Shown here in pieces: positions 24,911 through 56,951 of a DNA stretch of 64,000 bases. The notes under the pieces are model-generated. The model saw only the letters and a program-made list of their open reading frames with translations. It was not told where the DNA came from and did no database searches. A program made the position numbers and the translations under genes. The stretch's first letter is position 1. Each line of letters opens with the position of its first letter. This stretch comes from Hyperoplus lanceolatus (taxonomy: Eukaryota; Chordata; Actinopteri; Uranoscopiformes; Ammodytidae), in contig CM049408.1 of the NCBI GenBank assembly GCA_026929865.2, positions 17,165,001 to 17,229,000 on the forward strand, written 5' to 3'.

Positions 24911-25893
24911 AGGAAAAGAGAAGGGAAAAAATGACTAATATGGAAGATCTGATGTTGATTGAGTCATTATCTTTGTGCAATACATAAATGTCATACATCA
25001 GTATTGGAAATAGACATTTTACCCAGATCAAAGTGGAATTAGTACATTTATTGAAGTACTGTACACTCATCTACTGCTTGAGTATTGCTATTATGTTACT
25101 TTATACTAAATTTAATAGGAACATATTGTACTATATTTGCTTACTATTTTGCTTTTTTACTTTATTTTGACAGCTATAGTAACTAGTTAACAGCATAAAA
25201 GCAGATCAAATAAAAACATTTGTTACATACTAAACTGCTAATCAGGATATAAAGTGTTTAAACTTTTCTTTACTAGTTACATAAAACACATCTTAAACGT
25301 TAGTACTTTAGATAAGTAATATTATATTAATATTTGGATAAAGCATCTTCTCACAGACAATGAGTACTTTTTTATCAAGTAGGCTACTCTGAATCTCTGC
25401 TGATAATATTACCTACTTTCACCTTCCTACTAAATGGAAAATATTCATAAAAGACTATATAAAAAGGTAACAACATACAACAACACCAACAAATTACATG
25501 TATAACATCAAAAGAAAAACAAGATTCACACAAACAAATGAATAAAATCACAGAGGAAGAGACAAAACGAAAACAAAACATCAGTCAGTCAATTATTTAA
25601 AGTAAACAACGCTAATAGTAGCATATCATCACCTATGTTGCCCCAACTAACCTAACATTAACCAGAAATGACCATGTGCATAGGCAGGTAGGCAGGGAGT
25701 ACTTATTTTACTAAAGTAGGCCTATCATAAATACTTCTGCCACCTTCTTCAGCATAATGTGGAAATGTTTACTTATTAGGGGAGTTGGAAACTGCTACAA
25801 AGTATCTCTATGTTGTGGTAATTAGACGTTATGTTTTATTCATAGCTAATATACATGATCCACCTGTCCTGTATCACTTCAGTCCATAGATAG

Positions 25894-25902
25894 TATATAA
25901 AA
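25894..25902 (+). promoter_or_regulatory. TATA box of adam17
   Basis: TATATAAAA lies 139 bp upstream of the adam17 start codon. That would place the start site near 25925-25930. An ACTTCCGG ETS-type motif follows near 25949-25957, inside the predicted leader. Confidence 0.5.
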
Positions 25903-26040
25903 GCTTCAGCCCCATGGACCAGTCAGTCCATGCTAAAAAGGGATGTTGCACTTCCGGGTAGCTCAGCTAGCCGTCCACAGGAAACCAACTGAACTTGTGA
26001 TAATGACAGCTCTTACACGGCTACACTGATCTGCCCAAAA

Positions 26041-40282
<14,242 letters not shown>

Positions 40283-41716
40283 GAGCAAACAGCTACTGAT
40301 AAGGTGTTTTTATGGCAACATGCAAAATACATACCGCATCATGTGCATTTCTTCTTATCGCAAAATCACAAACTGTTGAAGATTAAAAGCAAACGCACTA
40401 TGAAGGTCAGATTTATTGTTGCAAATCTAGATGTGGATTTTAGTCAGCTGTAACTTGGTTTTAAAAGCCATGCAGAAAATACAAGAGTAGACTCTTATCC
40501 CTCTCACTGCAAATACAATAGTTAGTAATCATGTTTTTGTGTGCCTGTGGTGAAATAATGTAGTGCCTTTTCTCCATTAAGGGGGCCAGATGAAGCCTGG
40601 GAGTTCTAATTAGGTCTTTGGGAAATTAATCTACCACCGACCGCTTCCCCATCAGTTAAATTAGCTTTTATATTGAAACCCAGTGGCTAAATGGTTTATG
40701 ATTATGCAAATTTTACAAGAACAAACCAGATGGAAACAATTACGTTAATCCCAAGGCTCTGTCTACTTTTGCCAGTGTGAGGAAAAAAAGTGAGCATGAT
40801 TGTGGATCATAAAAACTAAATCTTGTTAACAGCCTGTTGTTGCCTAAATGCTTGTGCACAAAATAACTCAACCTCGCCACATGAACAGTTCAGCAGGTGA
40901 ATAATGTAACAATGTTATTAGCTGTTGCTGTTGTAAGGTTCCCTTAGAAGGACATTTTTCATTGTGAAATGTTAAGCGGCAAAGCCTTTGAAAGAGCCTG
41001 AATGTCTGTCATAACTGCACTTGAAGTATTTTTCACATCACTGGAGAATTGAAATAAGTTGTATACATGTTGTTATTGTGCTTTGTGTCATCAATGTATC
41101 CTTGTAAAAGATGCAATGTTTTAATACTGTGCGTGGATGGAGCATTTTGTCTCTCAGTATTACACTATTAATTTGTCCAGAATGTTGAAACTGCAATTAA
41201 GGGAACAATACTGAAGTCTCTCAAGACCATATAGCGATGGTTAAGTGTCATGTGTTCTCTCTGCTTGGTCCATCCCTCCATGAAACAAGACTGTGTCTTT
41301 TTGCATGATCTTGTGCCTAACCGTTCTCAGACGACTTATTTCTGTGCAAAAACCCAGCAAACGTTAACATGAATCTGGATAATCCTGAATTTTTATTTTA
41401 TTTTGAAAGGAGAGGCCTGTGTTGGTCAAATGTTTATTTTTTTCTCTCCTGCCAATGTGAGTTTATGCAACTTTCATTTTGAGCTGTCTCACCAATGTTG
41501 CCTGCTTTGTTAGGTTAAAATGGTAGGCCTACAACATGTACATAACTGTAGTCAAGGGCAAAAAAACATTGACTCTTCTGGATAGATGTGAACTGTTACA
41601 CAATCGGCAGACTTCCTGTGTCTTTAATTCCTATGTGTGTATTATTGTTTCTATGCTCATAAATGTATCATTTTAAAAAAAAAGTACTTTGCTTGTATAA
41701 CCTGCACACACCTCAA

Positions 41717-41736
41717 AATAAAAAAAAATCTTTATT
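41717..41736. terminator. Back-to-back poly(A) signals of adam17 and iah1
   Basis: AATAAA on the + strand at 41717-41722 (1.43 kb past the adam17 stop) faces AATAAA on the - strand at 41731-41736 (131 bp past the iah1 stop). The hexamers are 8 bp apart. Cleavage downstream of each would make the two 3' UTRs overlap by a few tens of bases. Confidence 0.7.
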
Positions 41737-41866
41737 GTGCATTTCAAACATGAATACATGGTCTCATGTTACAACTCACAGCTGTGTTATTGTTTCACAG
41801 CATGAAAGTGTCCGACTCAGTGCAACCCATGAACTGTGGTGTTGACTTGTGTCCAGATCCTTTGCC

Positions 41867-43861
41867 TCACTGGTCACAGAGCAGGCTACTCTCTGGGCTC
41901 TTTATGTCCACGTCTCCCCAGTAGGGCAGGATGAAGGGCAGGTCGACCACACGCCTCTCCAGCAGCCCCCAAAGGTGCTGAGCCACAAACTGGTTTCCCT
42001 TCTCTGAAAGATGCAGCCCATCGGAAAGGTATACCGTGTAGTCCTGTGGAGCAAAGGACAAAACGTCCGCAGGGAGGCTATCGTTAAAAGACAGATTTAG
42101 AGAAAGAAAATGGTGTACAATGACAAATAAATTTACAATCACTATATTTATCTAGAATTCTGTTCTGCCTGTTTTAGGAATGCTTTACGGGTCAATGATC
42201 ATCTCATTATTTCCTGAAAAGAAATATGCAGGGTGGTGAAATAAAAGAGGAAACGCTCGATTAAAAATCCCATTGAATATTGATTTAATACTCATTTTGT
42301 TTTTGGAAATGTTATTCTGTATATATTGAATTGTATGCTTGCTTGTGGACATGTTGTTTTCTGTTAAGCTAACCTGATTTAAATGAATTGAGAGTTAAAA
42401 GTGTTACACTGATGTTTAAAAACACAGCAGTCACTGTGATATTTGTCCCACCTGTCCGTCCTTTTGCATGAGTGTCCACAGGTCCAGGACATCTGCTCCG
42501 CACTGACCAGCAGCCTGGACGCAAGCCTGGGCATACTGCCCCGCTACAGAGTTGTGGCGATTGAGAGGACATCCTGAAAAAGAAGAGAGAAAAATCAGAC
42601 ATGAAGACGTGATCTCTGTGGCCTGAACTGTGCAATGACAGAAATGGTGTGAAGTGGAGTGAAGTGATCACCTTTCAAAATGCACTCCTTCTCCCAGGCT
42701 GGCTCGTGAAGAGGTGGAGGGGTAATGAAGATCACTCTGTCTGCTGACACTCCAGCTGAAGCCAGGAGCCGGGTGATCTCCTTCAGGTTCTCGGAGTATT
42801 CCTGCAGGGGAATGTGCTGCTGGGGGTTTCTATCTGTATTACAGCCACACATCAATAAGGAGGCAAAATCACAAGGGAACATTAGGAGACCTGGATGATT
42901 TACTATTAAGTCACATTATTTCTATGTCAAAGGGGTTTTTCAAACGGACAATATCGAATCATTAAAAGTGTTTATGCTTCTTCCTATTTGCCTCTATACT
43001 GTGGACAGGCAGTAATAAAGAAAAATTACAATACATTTTCTTTATTTTCTTTCAACCATTACAATGCTTTCATTCTGATGTATCAAACTCTCAAAGAATG
43101 AGTAAGCACTTCATGTGCACAATTTCGATTTTTTTTCTTCTTTCTATGAGGGTGTGCTAAATAATAGAAATTAGACTGCTTTTGTTTTACCAACGTGTAA
43201 GCCTACCTAGGAAACTCGCCACTAAGACAATATTGAATTGTATTTTTGCAAATCCAGCTGACATATTGCACCACTAATTACTTTATTGGAAATAATGTCT
43301 CTATTTTCCCTGCATTAAATTACATCGTTGTTTTTATTTTCAGAGAATTATATCGGAAACTATGTGGTGAAATAAAACTGGTATACTCCGGTTGTGCCGG
43401 TGAATTTGTACCTTCCAGTGAGCAGTCGTTGGCTCCAAAGAAGACAGTGACAGCAGCGATGTTGTTGTTAGCGGGATCCTGGCTGTGGATCAGGCGGGGG
43501 AGAACTATCTTCGCCCACCTGGAGTTGTAGCCCGACAGTCCTCTGTTCACCACATCACACTTTCTAAATGGAAAAACATGCGACAGGTTCACATATTATT
43601 CAAAGGAAGCATTACTTTATTGTATGGTAAATAAAATACATACCGTGCAAGTTTGTCGGCAAGTTCTGCGCCCCAGCCATTGGCTTGAAAGGAAAACTGA
43701 AAGAGGAAGAACAAACAGAAGCTTTGAATTACTCCCAGAATTACTTCACGGCATAATGTTATACCCTTTAAAATCGGGTTCAAGCACAAGCTCACCTGCG
43801 TGATGGAGTCCCCAAATAAAATCACTTTAGGCCAAACTACTGTTTTGAGCCTGGACATCAT
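41867..43861 (-). CDS. iah1: Isoamyl acetate-hydrolysing esterase 1 homologue
   Basis: SGNH/GDSL-family lipase/esterase. Exons in transcript order: 43796-43861, 43644-43696, 43412-43563, 42672-42833, 42452-42573, 41867-42043. They join in frame to 243 residues (human 248). Visible motifs are GDSITQ with the nucleophile serine near residue 19, GAND (block III), and [10 protein letters not shown] with the catalytic Asp and His (block V). The start is uncertain among ATGs at 43918, 43861 and 43858. The two inner ones put the GDS motif at the position expected from homologues, so I chose 43861. It is head to head with the dnajc30-like gene and tail to tail with adam17. The physiological substrate in vertebrates is not settled; the name comes from the yeast enzyme. 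Confidence 0.94.
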
Positions 43862-44234
43862 GAACCTGTATAGGAACCATAGACTGGTAGGAACCATAGG
43901 TATCGGGCTGGGCTGCACGGGATGAAAATAACTTCCGGTGGCGTGGGGCCGTTATGATACTTCAAAATAAGTTCTTAACATATTTAATTGTTTATCATTA
44001 TAATGTTTTTATGTAAAGTAAAATGTTTTGCTGGTGTTATTACATTTGGGAAACAACATATAAATGCATTAGCCCTTTATTAAGTGGCTGTACAAAATAA
44101 AAATCAAGCGCCACAGGCAGAAATTTGATTTAGCCTCTTTCATACAAACCGCTGGGGGGGAGGGGGGCGCTACAGTCTCACGCGCCTCCATCAGCAACAC
44201 GGAAATCAGTTTCCTCCTCCTGCTGCTTGTAAAC
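43862..44234. promoter_or_regulatory. Shared divergent promoter, iah1 / dnajc30-like
   Basis: 373 bp separates the two start codons. It contains ACTTCCGG (43931-43938), an ETS/GABP-type motif common in bidirectional housekeeping promoters, and no TATA box near either gene. A G-run and GC-rich stretch sits at about 44150-44190. The shared-promoter role is inferred from geometry and motif. Confidence 0.55.
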
Positions 44235-45260
44235 ATGGCGGAGGTCAGTCGGCTGTTAGGAAGGGGAGCGTACGACTTGGCACACAAAATATGTAACCGA
44301 TACGTTCTGGAAAGTCTAAATACGCAAAGCAGAAGTGCAGCACAGGCTTCGTCTCTGTCGGCTGGGTTTATGATGGGTGATATTAAAAATGACAACGAGT
44401 TTGGAGCCGAAAACGGAGTGACCGTGGGTGTCTCACAGGACGGTTACACAACGGTAACGCCACTGTTTGGTACTTTCAACCCCGTTGGTGGACATGGCAA
44501 TGTCGCTGACTGTTACTATTACATTGGACTTAAAGAGAGTTCACTTTCTAGCAAGAGTCAGGTTAAAAAAATAGGAACAAATCTCCCTCAGTGGCGGAAT
44601 AATAACAATGACATGTTCAAGAGGACTTTCTGCTCCTTGGGGTCCGCAGCTTTAGGACAGTTTGTTTTCATCAGAGCATACAGTGGAAACGGAACCCAGT
44701 CTGAGCCGCTTTACAAAACCAAAACCGGCTACTATGAAATCTTGGAGGTGACACCCACCGCCACTCACGCCCAGATAAAAACCGCCTACTACAAGCAGTC
44801 CTTCATCTATCACCCAGACAGAAACGCCGGCAGCGAGGTGGCCACTTTCCGCTTCTCTGACATCAGCGAGGCCTACTCCGTGCTGGGCAACAAGGCTCTG
44901 AGGAAGAAGTACGACCGGGGCCTGTTAAGTCGGTCCGACCTCACCGCCCAGACCAGACCCTCCGCTAAGGACGCAGCCTCGGGAGGCTCTGCAAGACAGC
45001 AACCCGAGAGCAGGCGGCCCACGATGGGCTTAAACGGCCAGGAGAGCGTCTCCGACTTCGACACGTTCATCAAGAAGTACTACAACGAGCAGCTGCGGAG
45101 GGAGAAAGAAATCCGGGTTCGCAAGGAGGAGATGATGAGAAAGCAGCATGAGTCGGTGGGGGACCAGGAGCTGGGCAGTTATATGGAGCTGGGAGTGGTG
45201 GTGATGCTGGTCATGGCCGTGGCTCTAATGATCAGCCTTAAACGAGGCGCAGGGTCATGA
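44235..45260 (+). CDS. dnajc30: DnaJ subfamily C member 30-like, intronless
   Basis: J-domain protein of 341 residues in a single exon. ATG 44235 lies in AAACATGGCG, a good Kozak context. The J domain spans about residues 169-235, from TGYYEILEV, with HPD at 193-195 and the DRGLL segment after it. A coiled basic stretch (EQLRREKEIRVRKEEMMRK) and one C-terminal TM helix (about 317-335) complete the DNAJC30 layout. Human DNAJC30 is also intronless and TM-anchored in mitochondria, where it assists ATP synthase and complex I turnover. Here the N-terminal extension of about 165 residues is much longer than in human (226 residues total). It is Asn/Ser/Gly-rich with no recognised domain. The first 30 residues could act as a targeting sequence. 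A poly(A) signal AATAAA is at 46016. Confidence 0.88.
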   Translation: MAEVSRLLGRGAYDLAHKICNRYVLESLNTQSRSAAQASSLSAGFMMGDIKNDNEFGAENGVTVGVSQDGYTTVTPLFGTFNPVGGHGNVADCYYYIGLKESSLSSKSQVKKIGTNLPQWRNNNNDMFKRTFCSLGSAALGQFVFIRAYSGNGTQSEPLYKTKTGYYEILEVTPTATHAQIKTAYYKQSFIYHPDRNAGSEVATFRFSDISEAYSVLGNKALRKKYDRGLLSRSDLTAQTRPSAKDAASGGSARQQPESRRPTMGLNGQESVSDFDTFIKKYYNEQLRREKEIRVRKEEMMRKQHESVGDQELGSYMELGVVVMLVMAVALMISLKRGAGS

Positions 45261-46773
45261 AGGAGAAGGACTGAGGAGATGGTGGATGGACAGAGATAAA
45301 GAGAACGTGTGTGTAGGGGGGGGTCATCCTTGTTAGGAATAATGTACACTGTAACAGGAACTCTTGAATTAATCAGCACCTTTCACACTACAAAGACACT
45401 ACACTGTGTACGTAATTGCTGTTAAACACCCTCTGTGTAACAGCAGTAACATACATTACCATGTAACAAGGCATTAAATATCACACAACATCCTCATGGT
45501 CAATATGACACAGTGCAAGTGTGTACTTGGTTAACGTTATCCTGTCAACTCTGCAATACTTAAGGAATATGTCATGTACAATCTATTTTTCCCCTCTTTG
45601 ATTTAACCAAAGAAGCACCTCAAATGTTAAAGTTTTTATTTAAGAACAAACCGTTGTTTAAAAGTGACACAACTACTATTTAAATAAATGCTGAGTGAAC
45701 AGGCAGACAGAGGAGTGTTCCGAGGTTGATTTACAACCTTGTGGTGCTACAGATAAACTATTTTGGCTTTTATAAAGTCATCTGTCTCACAGATTTCTTT
45801 ATTTTTAACAGTGAAACAAGCTTTGATTATGGTTTCATGTATTGCTATAATGCTTGTAGCAATATAGGGAAGTAGGCCGGGATGTGTTATAGTTGAAAGC
45901 CTGTTTAACAGGTGCATTATGTGAACTGTTTATTCTCAGATTGTTCAGTTAAATGATGTGCCTTGGATGATATTTATTGTAAAAATCACAAGTTATATTG
46001 CCCAGTTGTTTGACTAATAAATGATACATGAGCAGTTCCTGTGGGAGCATGCCATTTCTCAAGTCTTTGGTCAGCAGCACAAACATTGATTTAACCCCAA
46101 ACTTAATTACAAGTGACCTAATCGCTCAATGATTCAAGACTCAAGACACCAAACGTTTTTGTAATAAATCTGTCAAACATTATGTAATGAACAGAAATGT
46201 TTAGTGCATTCAGAACGTCACAGTTCACATCACAGTTAAAGTAACACTAGGTAATATCGGTGCACATTTGTAACAAACTCAAGTCAAACAAAAGATACAG
46301 TGCATCTAGTACAGAAATACAGTGAACATATTAAATATAAATAAAAATGCTTGCTTGACAAAAAACAACACTTTGTAAAATCTATTAAAACAAATCCTAT
46401 CTACATAGCTTTGATATTTCCCTTTCTTACATTGTAGCTCTATGTTATAACTCATACACTTTCATTATTATTAAATAAATTAGTAAAAGGACAATTGAGT
46501 CTTTTTAAATTGCACTCACAAGGTGGGATTGACTGTTGAGGCGGTGAAAGACACCAAACCTGGCATAATCATTTGGATCTATAGATCAATTATCTGCATT
46601 GTTTTGATTTGTTTAGTCACATCAGATAAACAAACTACGACACTATAGATCCTGGATAGAAATATGTCACGTGACTTATCCATTAAACAAGTCACCATGA
46701 TCCAGTTTTTTTTGGCACACAAATCCAAGCTGCTTATTAACTTTCACCACATGATGACATGTAGAAGTATTAT
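45261..46773. other. Convergent 3' UTRs of dnajc30-like gene and cpsf3
   Basis: No coding frame. The + strand has AATAAA at 46016-46021, a likely end for the dnajc30-like mRNA. I see no canonical - strand AATAAA between 46040 and 46773. There are - strand hexamers (TTTATT on +) near 45973, 45795 and 45636. If those are used, the cpsf3 3' UTR would overlap that of the dnajc30-like gene. Confidence 0.5.
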
Positions 46774-53244
<6,471 letters not shown>

Positions 53245-54566
53245 GTCCGTCCCAAATTGTGCTTTAAATATTGAAAATAGATCAATTGAATCCGCTCATA
53301 CTGTAATGCTGTACGTTTGTTGAATGAATGAGGCAGGCGGGCCTTCTTGAAAACCTCACACTTCCGGTGATGTGCCAAAATACTGCCGATGAGGATCACC
53401 GGGCGCCGAGGAGTAGTTCCGGGACAGACGTAGGTCGATTTCCCCTGGAATAAAATAACCTAATTTGACAACGGACACTGTACATTTACCCAAAGATGTA
53501 TCAGGAGAAAAACGCAAGCTTTGTGCACGCCTAAAACATATTTTATCGCCAGGACTATCGACTTAGTAGTATTCAACATTAGGGATAGTTTTTGTGTCTG
53601 GTAGGGTAGCGGCCCCTTTAAGTGGTGCTGGGTGTAGGCTGACAAACTCAAAGAGGAGCCGAAGAGTCAAACTGAAGGTAAACAAAAATCCTTCTCTGAA
53701 CCAAACTAACATTTATACGGTTACATGTCAAACAGGTGCGCGTTGTGTACGGTAACTCTGGATATAAAGTGTTTGTCCCCTATGAAAGTTTTAGGGTTTA
53801 TAACTCAAGCATAACAAGAAATGCGGTGCGGTACGCAACATTTAAGGAGGGGTAGGAAGAGTTTAGCCCACACATTTGCTTTTATTTTCGGATTTACGAG
53901 TTTCCTGCTGTCCGAGCAAAACTAATTTTATTTGGTGAGCTAGACACACGATGAGTCCCAGCCAAACGTAACCTCCTGCAGTCATATTTTGCTCTTACAC
54001 GATGGAGCTGGAAGATAGCCTTTACAGCAGCAGACATACAAATCCCAAAAGAAAATCATGAAAAACTTCCGATTTAACCTGTGCCCCATTCTACAGCTTA
54101 ACAAATACATTGAAGAACTACTACTAGGCTACTAAAAAAAAAAAAAAGTATATCCCTAGTGGCTTCAATACTCCAAAAAGGCAAAATAGCCTTGCAAACA
54201 TACTTTAATGATAGGCCTACTCAGTCTTTACTATGTTGGACTTTTGATTTTAATATTGTTGTGGTTATATTTTAATCAATATTTATATGTGTGTGTGTGT
54301 GTGTGTGTGTGTGGGAATCAACCTCTTTGTGTGTTGTCTTGTTTGCAAAACAGATCTTGATTTCAGTGAGACTTACTAACAGTAACTTATTTTCCTGAAA
54401 GTGAAGGACAGTGCAGTTAAAGGTTTATTATGCAGCTGAATGCTCACACTCTTGATGTATTTATTATTCAGAGTTTCAGATGCCATGTTTTTTCACTCAA
54501 TTATTCATAAGTTCTGTTCTTGAGAAGGCCGACCTGTCGTGAACCCTTTGTTCCGTGGTGATTCAG
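53245..54566. promoter_or_regulatory. Divergent promoter region, cpsf3 / itgb1bp1
   Basis: cpsf3 starts at 53244 on - and itgb1bp1 at 54611 on +. ACTTCCGG lies at 53360-53367, 116 bp from the cpsf3 ATG. A possible itgb1bp1 noncoding first exon ends near 53680 (CTGAAG before GTAAAC). Its acceptor would be ATTCAG ending at 54566. A short (TG)n tract is at 54288-54313. The rest of the interval has no coding sign. Confidence 0.5.
54288..54313. repeat. (TG)13 microsatellite
   Basis: Uninterrupted TG in the presumed 5' UTR intron of itgb1bp1. Confidence 0.9.
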
Positions 54567-54610
54567 GTCGGTGAGGCTGGAGGGGCTGGATGTGGTCGAC
54601 ATGGTGAACG

Positions 54611-54688
54611 ATGTTTCGGAAAGTCAAAAAGCGCCACAGCAGCAGCAGCTCGCAGAGCAGTGAGATCAGCACCAAGAGCAAGGTACGA

Positions 54689-54758
<70 letters not shown>

Positions 54759-55151
54759 CCACTTTCTCGCCTGGTCGAATATAACCAACTTCTCTCGGGT
54801 TTTCTGACCTCATGTAGTCTGTGGACTCCAGTTTAGGGGGCCTCTCCAGATCTAGCACCGTCGCCAGCCTAGATACAGACTCCACCAAAAGCACAGGTCA
54901 GTCTCTCTCTCTCTCTCTCTCCTCTCCATCTTCCTTTCCTCCTCCTTTTTTGTTTTCCTAACTGATTATTTGACTTAACTCCCTTTGCAGGTAACAGCTC
55001 GTCTGAAACATGTGCCGAGTTCCGGGTGAAGTATGTGGGAGCGGTTGAGAAGTTACAGTTTGACATGAGCAAGACCCTCCAGGAGCCTCTGGACCTCATC
55101 AACTACATCGATGCTGCTCAGGTGAGATGCTGGATAAAGATAGCAGCGATC

Positions 55152-55195
<44 letters not shown>

Positions 55196-56951
55196 TATGT
55201 TGTAAATTCTCTGCTCTTTTTTTTTTACCCCACAGCAAGATGGAAAGCTGCCCTTCGTGCCTGCAGACGAAGAGATGATCCTGGGAGTGTCAAAGTACGG
55301 AGTCAAAGTGGCCTCACTGGACCAGTGTGTGAGTAGAACACAGATAGAGAAAGTGAACCAATTATTGATTGGACCTGTGCAGAGGTGCCAGGGCATCAAT
55401 AATACAGCCAGACAGCTTGCTTAATGAATTCAACATCGAGTTATATCATTTTTGAAACGGTTCTTTCGCCAAGCTGCTGACTCAGATATTTCAGCGAATC
55501 CCCTGATGTTGTTGCGTCCGATTTATTAATTTTAACTGAAGCAATGCATTGTGGGCTAAAGTTGGGGCACAACTGGGATAGGATAAAACCTCTGAAACCA
55601 CACTATCTTAATAGCAGGTGAAGAAAACTGTTGAATTCTCTTTTTTTTGTCCCTCCTACCAGGACGTGCTGCATCGCCACCCTCTGTACCTGATAGTGCG
55701 CATGCTGTGCTACGATGACGGCCTGGGCGCAGGGAAAAACCTTCTGGCTCTCAAAACCACAGACACCAAGCAGGAGGAGTGCAGCATCTGGGTGTACCAG
55801 TGCAGCAGCTCAGTGAGTTTGACAATGCGACTGTGTTTTCCTGGATTAATGGTAGGAAAAAAACTAGAACTAATGCCTGGCAGTAAGAATCAAAATCAAA
55901 TCAGTTAACTCTCGGGTCCAGGTGTAAGTTTGTGCTAAATTTCACAAAAGTCCCTCAATGCATTCTCAAAATATCGGGCTCACAAGATTTGAAGTCACAA
56001 TGACCTTGACATTTGACCTCCGAAATGTAACCGGTTTATTCTTGAAGACATGTGAGTTTTTTTTGTTGTTGCCAAAAGTTGACGTTCCCTCAAAGCGTTC
56101 TTGAGATATCGCGTTCATGAAGCATGAGGTCACAGTGACGTTGACCTTTCGACTGCCACAATCTATTGTAATCATGCCATCGTTCAGAGTCAGGGTGGAC
56201 ATTTGTACAAAGTTTGAAGAAATTCCCTCATATTATAGACATTCAGTGCGTTTACATGCAGACTCATAATAGGGTAAATAAACAAATAAGACTTCAACAG
56301 GACTTGTAAAATGCACGTAAATACTACGTCTACCGATCTACTTTGCACACAAATCGGCACATTAACGGACAAGCGAAGTCGGATAAGAACACCTAGATAA
56401 CTCGTTCATAGTTGGCATTCTCTCTGCATGTATACAGGGATCGGATATCGCATATCGGAGTTCTCGTTCTGCGCTTAGTCGAGAATCCCTGCGGAGGATC
56501 TCACAAGGAAGTGTAAGGAGACAACGTAAAACATAGTAGGGTTAGTGCCAGAAGGGAACCGGACGTGGCTCTATAACCACTTGTTGAAAGGGCTACAGCG
56601 CCACCTAGCATAGTGGAGACAGCCATGCATCGGACATTTATCCGATTCCTGAAAGGCCATGAATACTCAGACACGTGACACGGTTCGTTCGAGTGTCTAG
56701 TTCGGTATATGTCTTAATCCAACCTAGTTGTGCCATGGAAACACACTAACTGTCTGCTCACAACAATGGCCTATACAGACAACCCGGAAAACGTAATGCC
56801 TCATGAAAAATAAAATTCTATACCACTTGTCATCTGCCCTGTCAACCAATCCTGTTTGTTAATTCTTCTGTCTGAACAGGAGCAGGCTCAGTCCATCTGC
56901 AAGGTGCTGTCGGCTTCTTTTGACTGCGCCTTAACGTCAGACAAGTCTTGA
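54611..56951 (+). CDS. itgb1bp1: ITGB1BP1 / ICAP-1, 6 coding exons
   Basis: Cytoplasmic adaptor that binds the beta-1 integrin tail and KRIT1, restraining integrin activation. Exons: 54611-54682, 54818-54896, 54991-55121, 55236-55328, 55663-55812, 56880-56951. They join in frame to 198 residues (human 200). The N-terminus [18 protein letters not shown] keeps the basic KKRH nuclear-localisation-like motif and the Ser-rich stretch targeted by kinases. A PTB domain runs from about residue 58 to the end, with [45 protein letters not shown] and [12 protein letters not shown]. The segment after KL is diverged from human. Several introns start with microsatellites within a few bases of the donor. 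An AATAAA at 57005 is the nearest poly(A) signal. Confidence 0.96.
54690..54755. repeat. (CA)n beside itgb1bp1 splice donor
   Basis: 66 bp of CA beginning seven bases after the GT of the first coding intron. Confidence 0.95.
54902..54921. repeat. (TC)10 beside itgb1bp1 splice donor
   Basis: A pyrimidine dinucleotide tract starting five bases into the second coding intron of itgb1bp1. Confidence 0.85.
55155..55183. repeat. (AG)n in itgb1bp1 intron 3
   Basis: An AG tract with a short interrupted extension to about 55195, in a 114-bp intron. It takes up more than a quarter of that intron. Confidence 0.9.
55945..56235. repeat. Interspersed fish repeat, two diverged units
   Basis: Two diverged direct copies of a unit of about 145 bp. 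One starts TCCCTCAATGCATTCTC near 55951 and the other TTCCCTCAAAGCGTTCTT near 56089. Each continues with ATATCG, GAAGTCACAATGACC or GAGGTCACAGTGACG, and a TTGACCTTT-like block. I recognise the type as a widespread tandem/interspersed repeat of fish genomes. It lies in itgb1bp1 intron 5. Confidence 0.65.
56245..56748. mobile_element. MITE-like element in itgb1bp1 intron 5
   Basis: The left end AGTGCGTTTACATG and the reverse complement of the right end AGTGTGTTTCCATG match at 12 of 14 bases. The inside is about 500 bp, holds several CGGAT-type motifs and has no open frame. Ends of this kind occur in small fish DNA transposons. The target duplication is unclear. Confidence 0.5.

Noticed and set aside
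42369..42671. Alternative - strand frames around iah1 exon 5
   Set aside because: They run through introns; the spliced exon at 42452-42573 in another frame restores the conserved esterase sequence.
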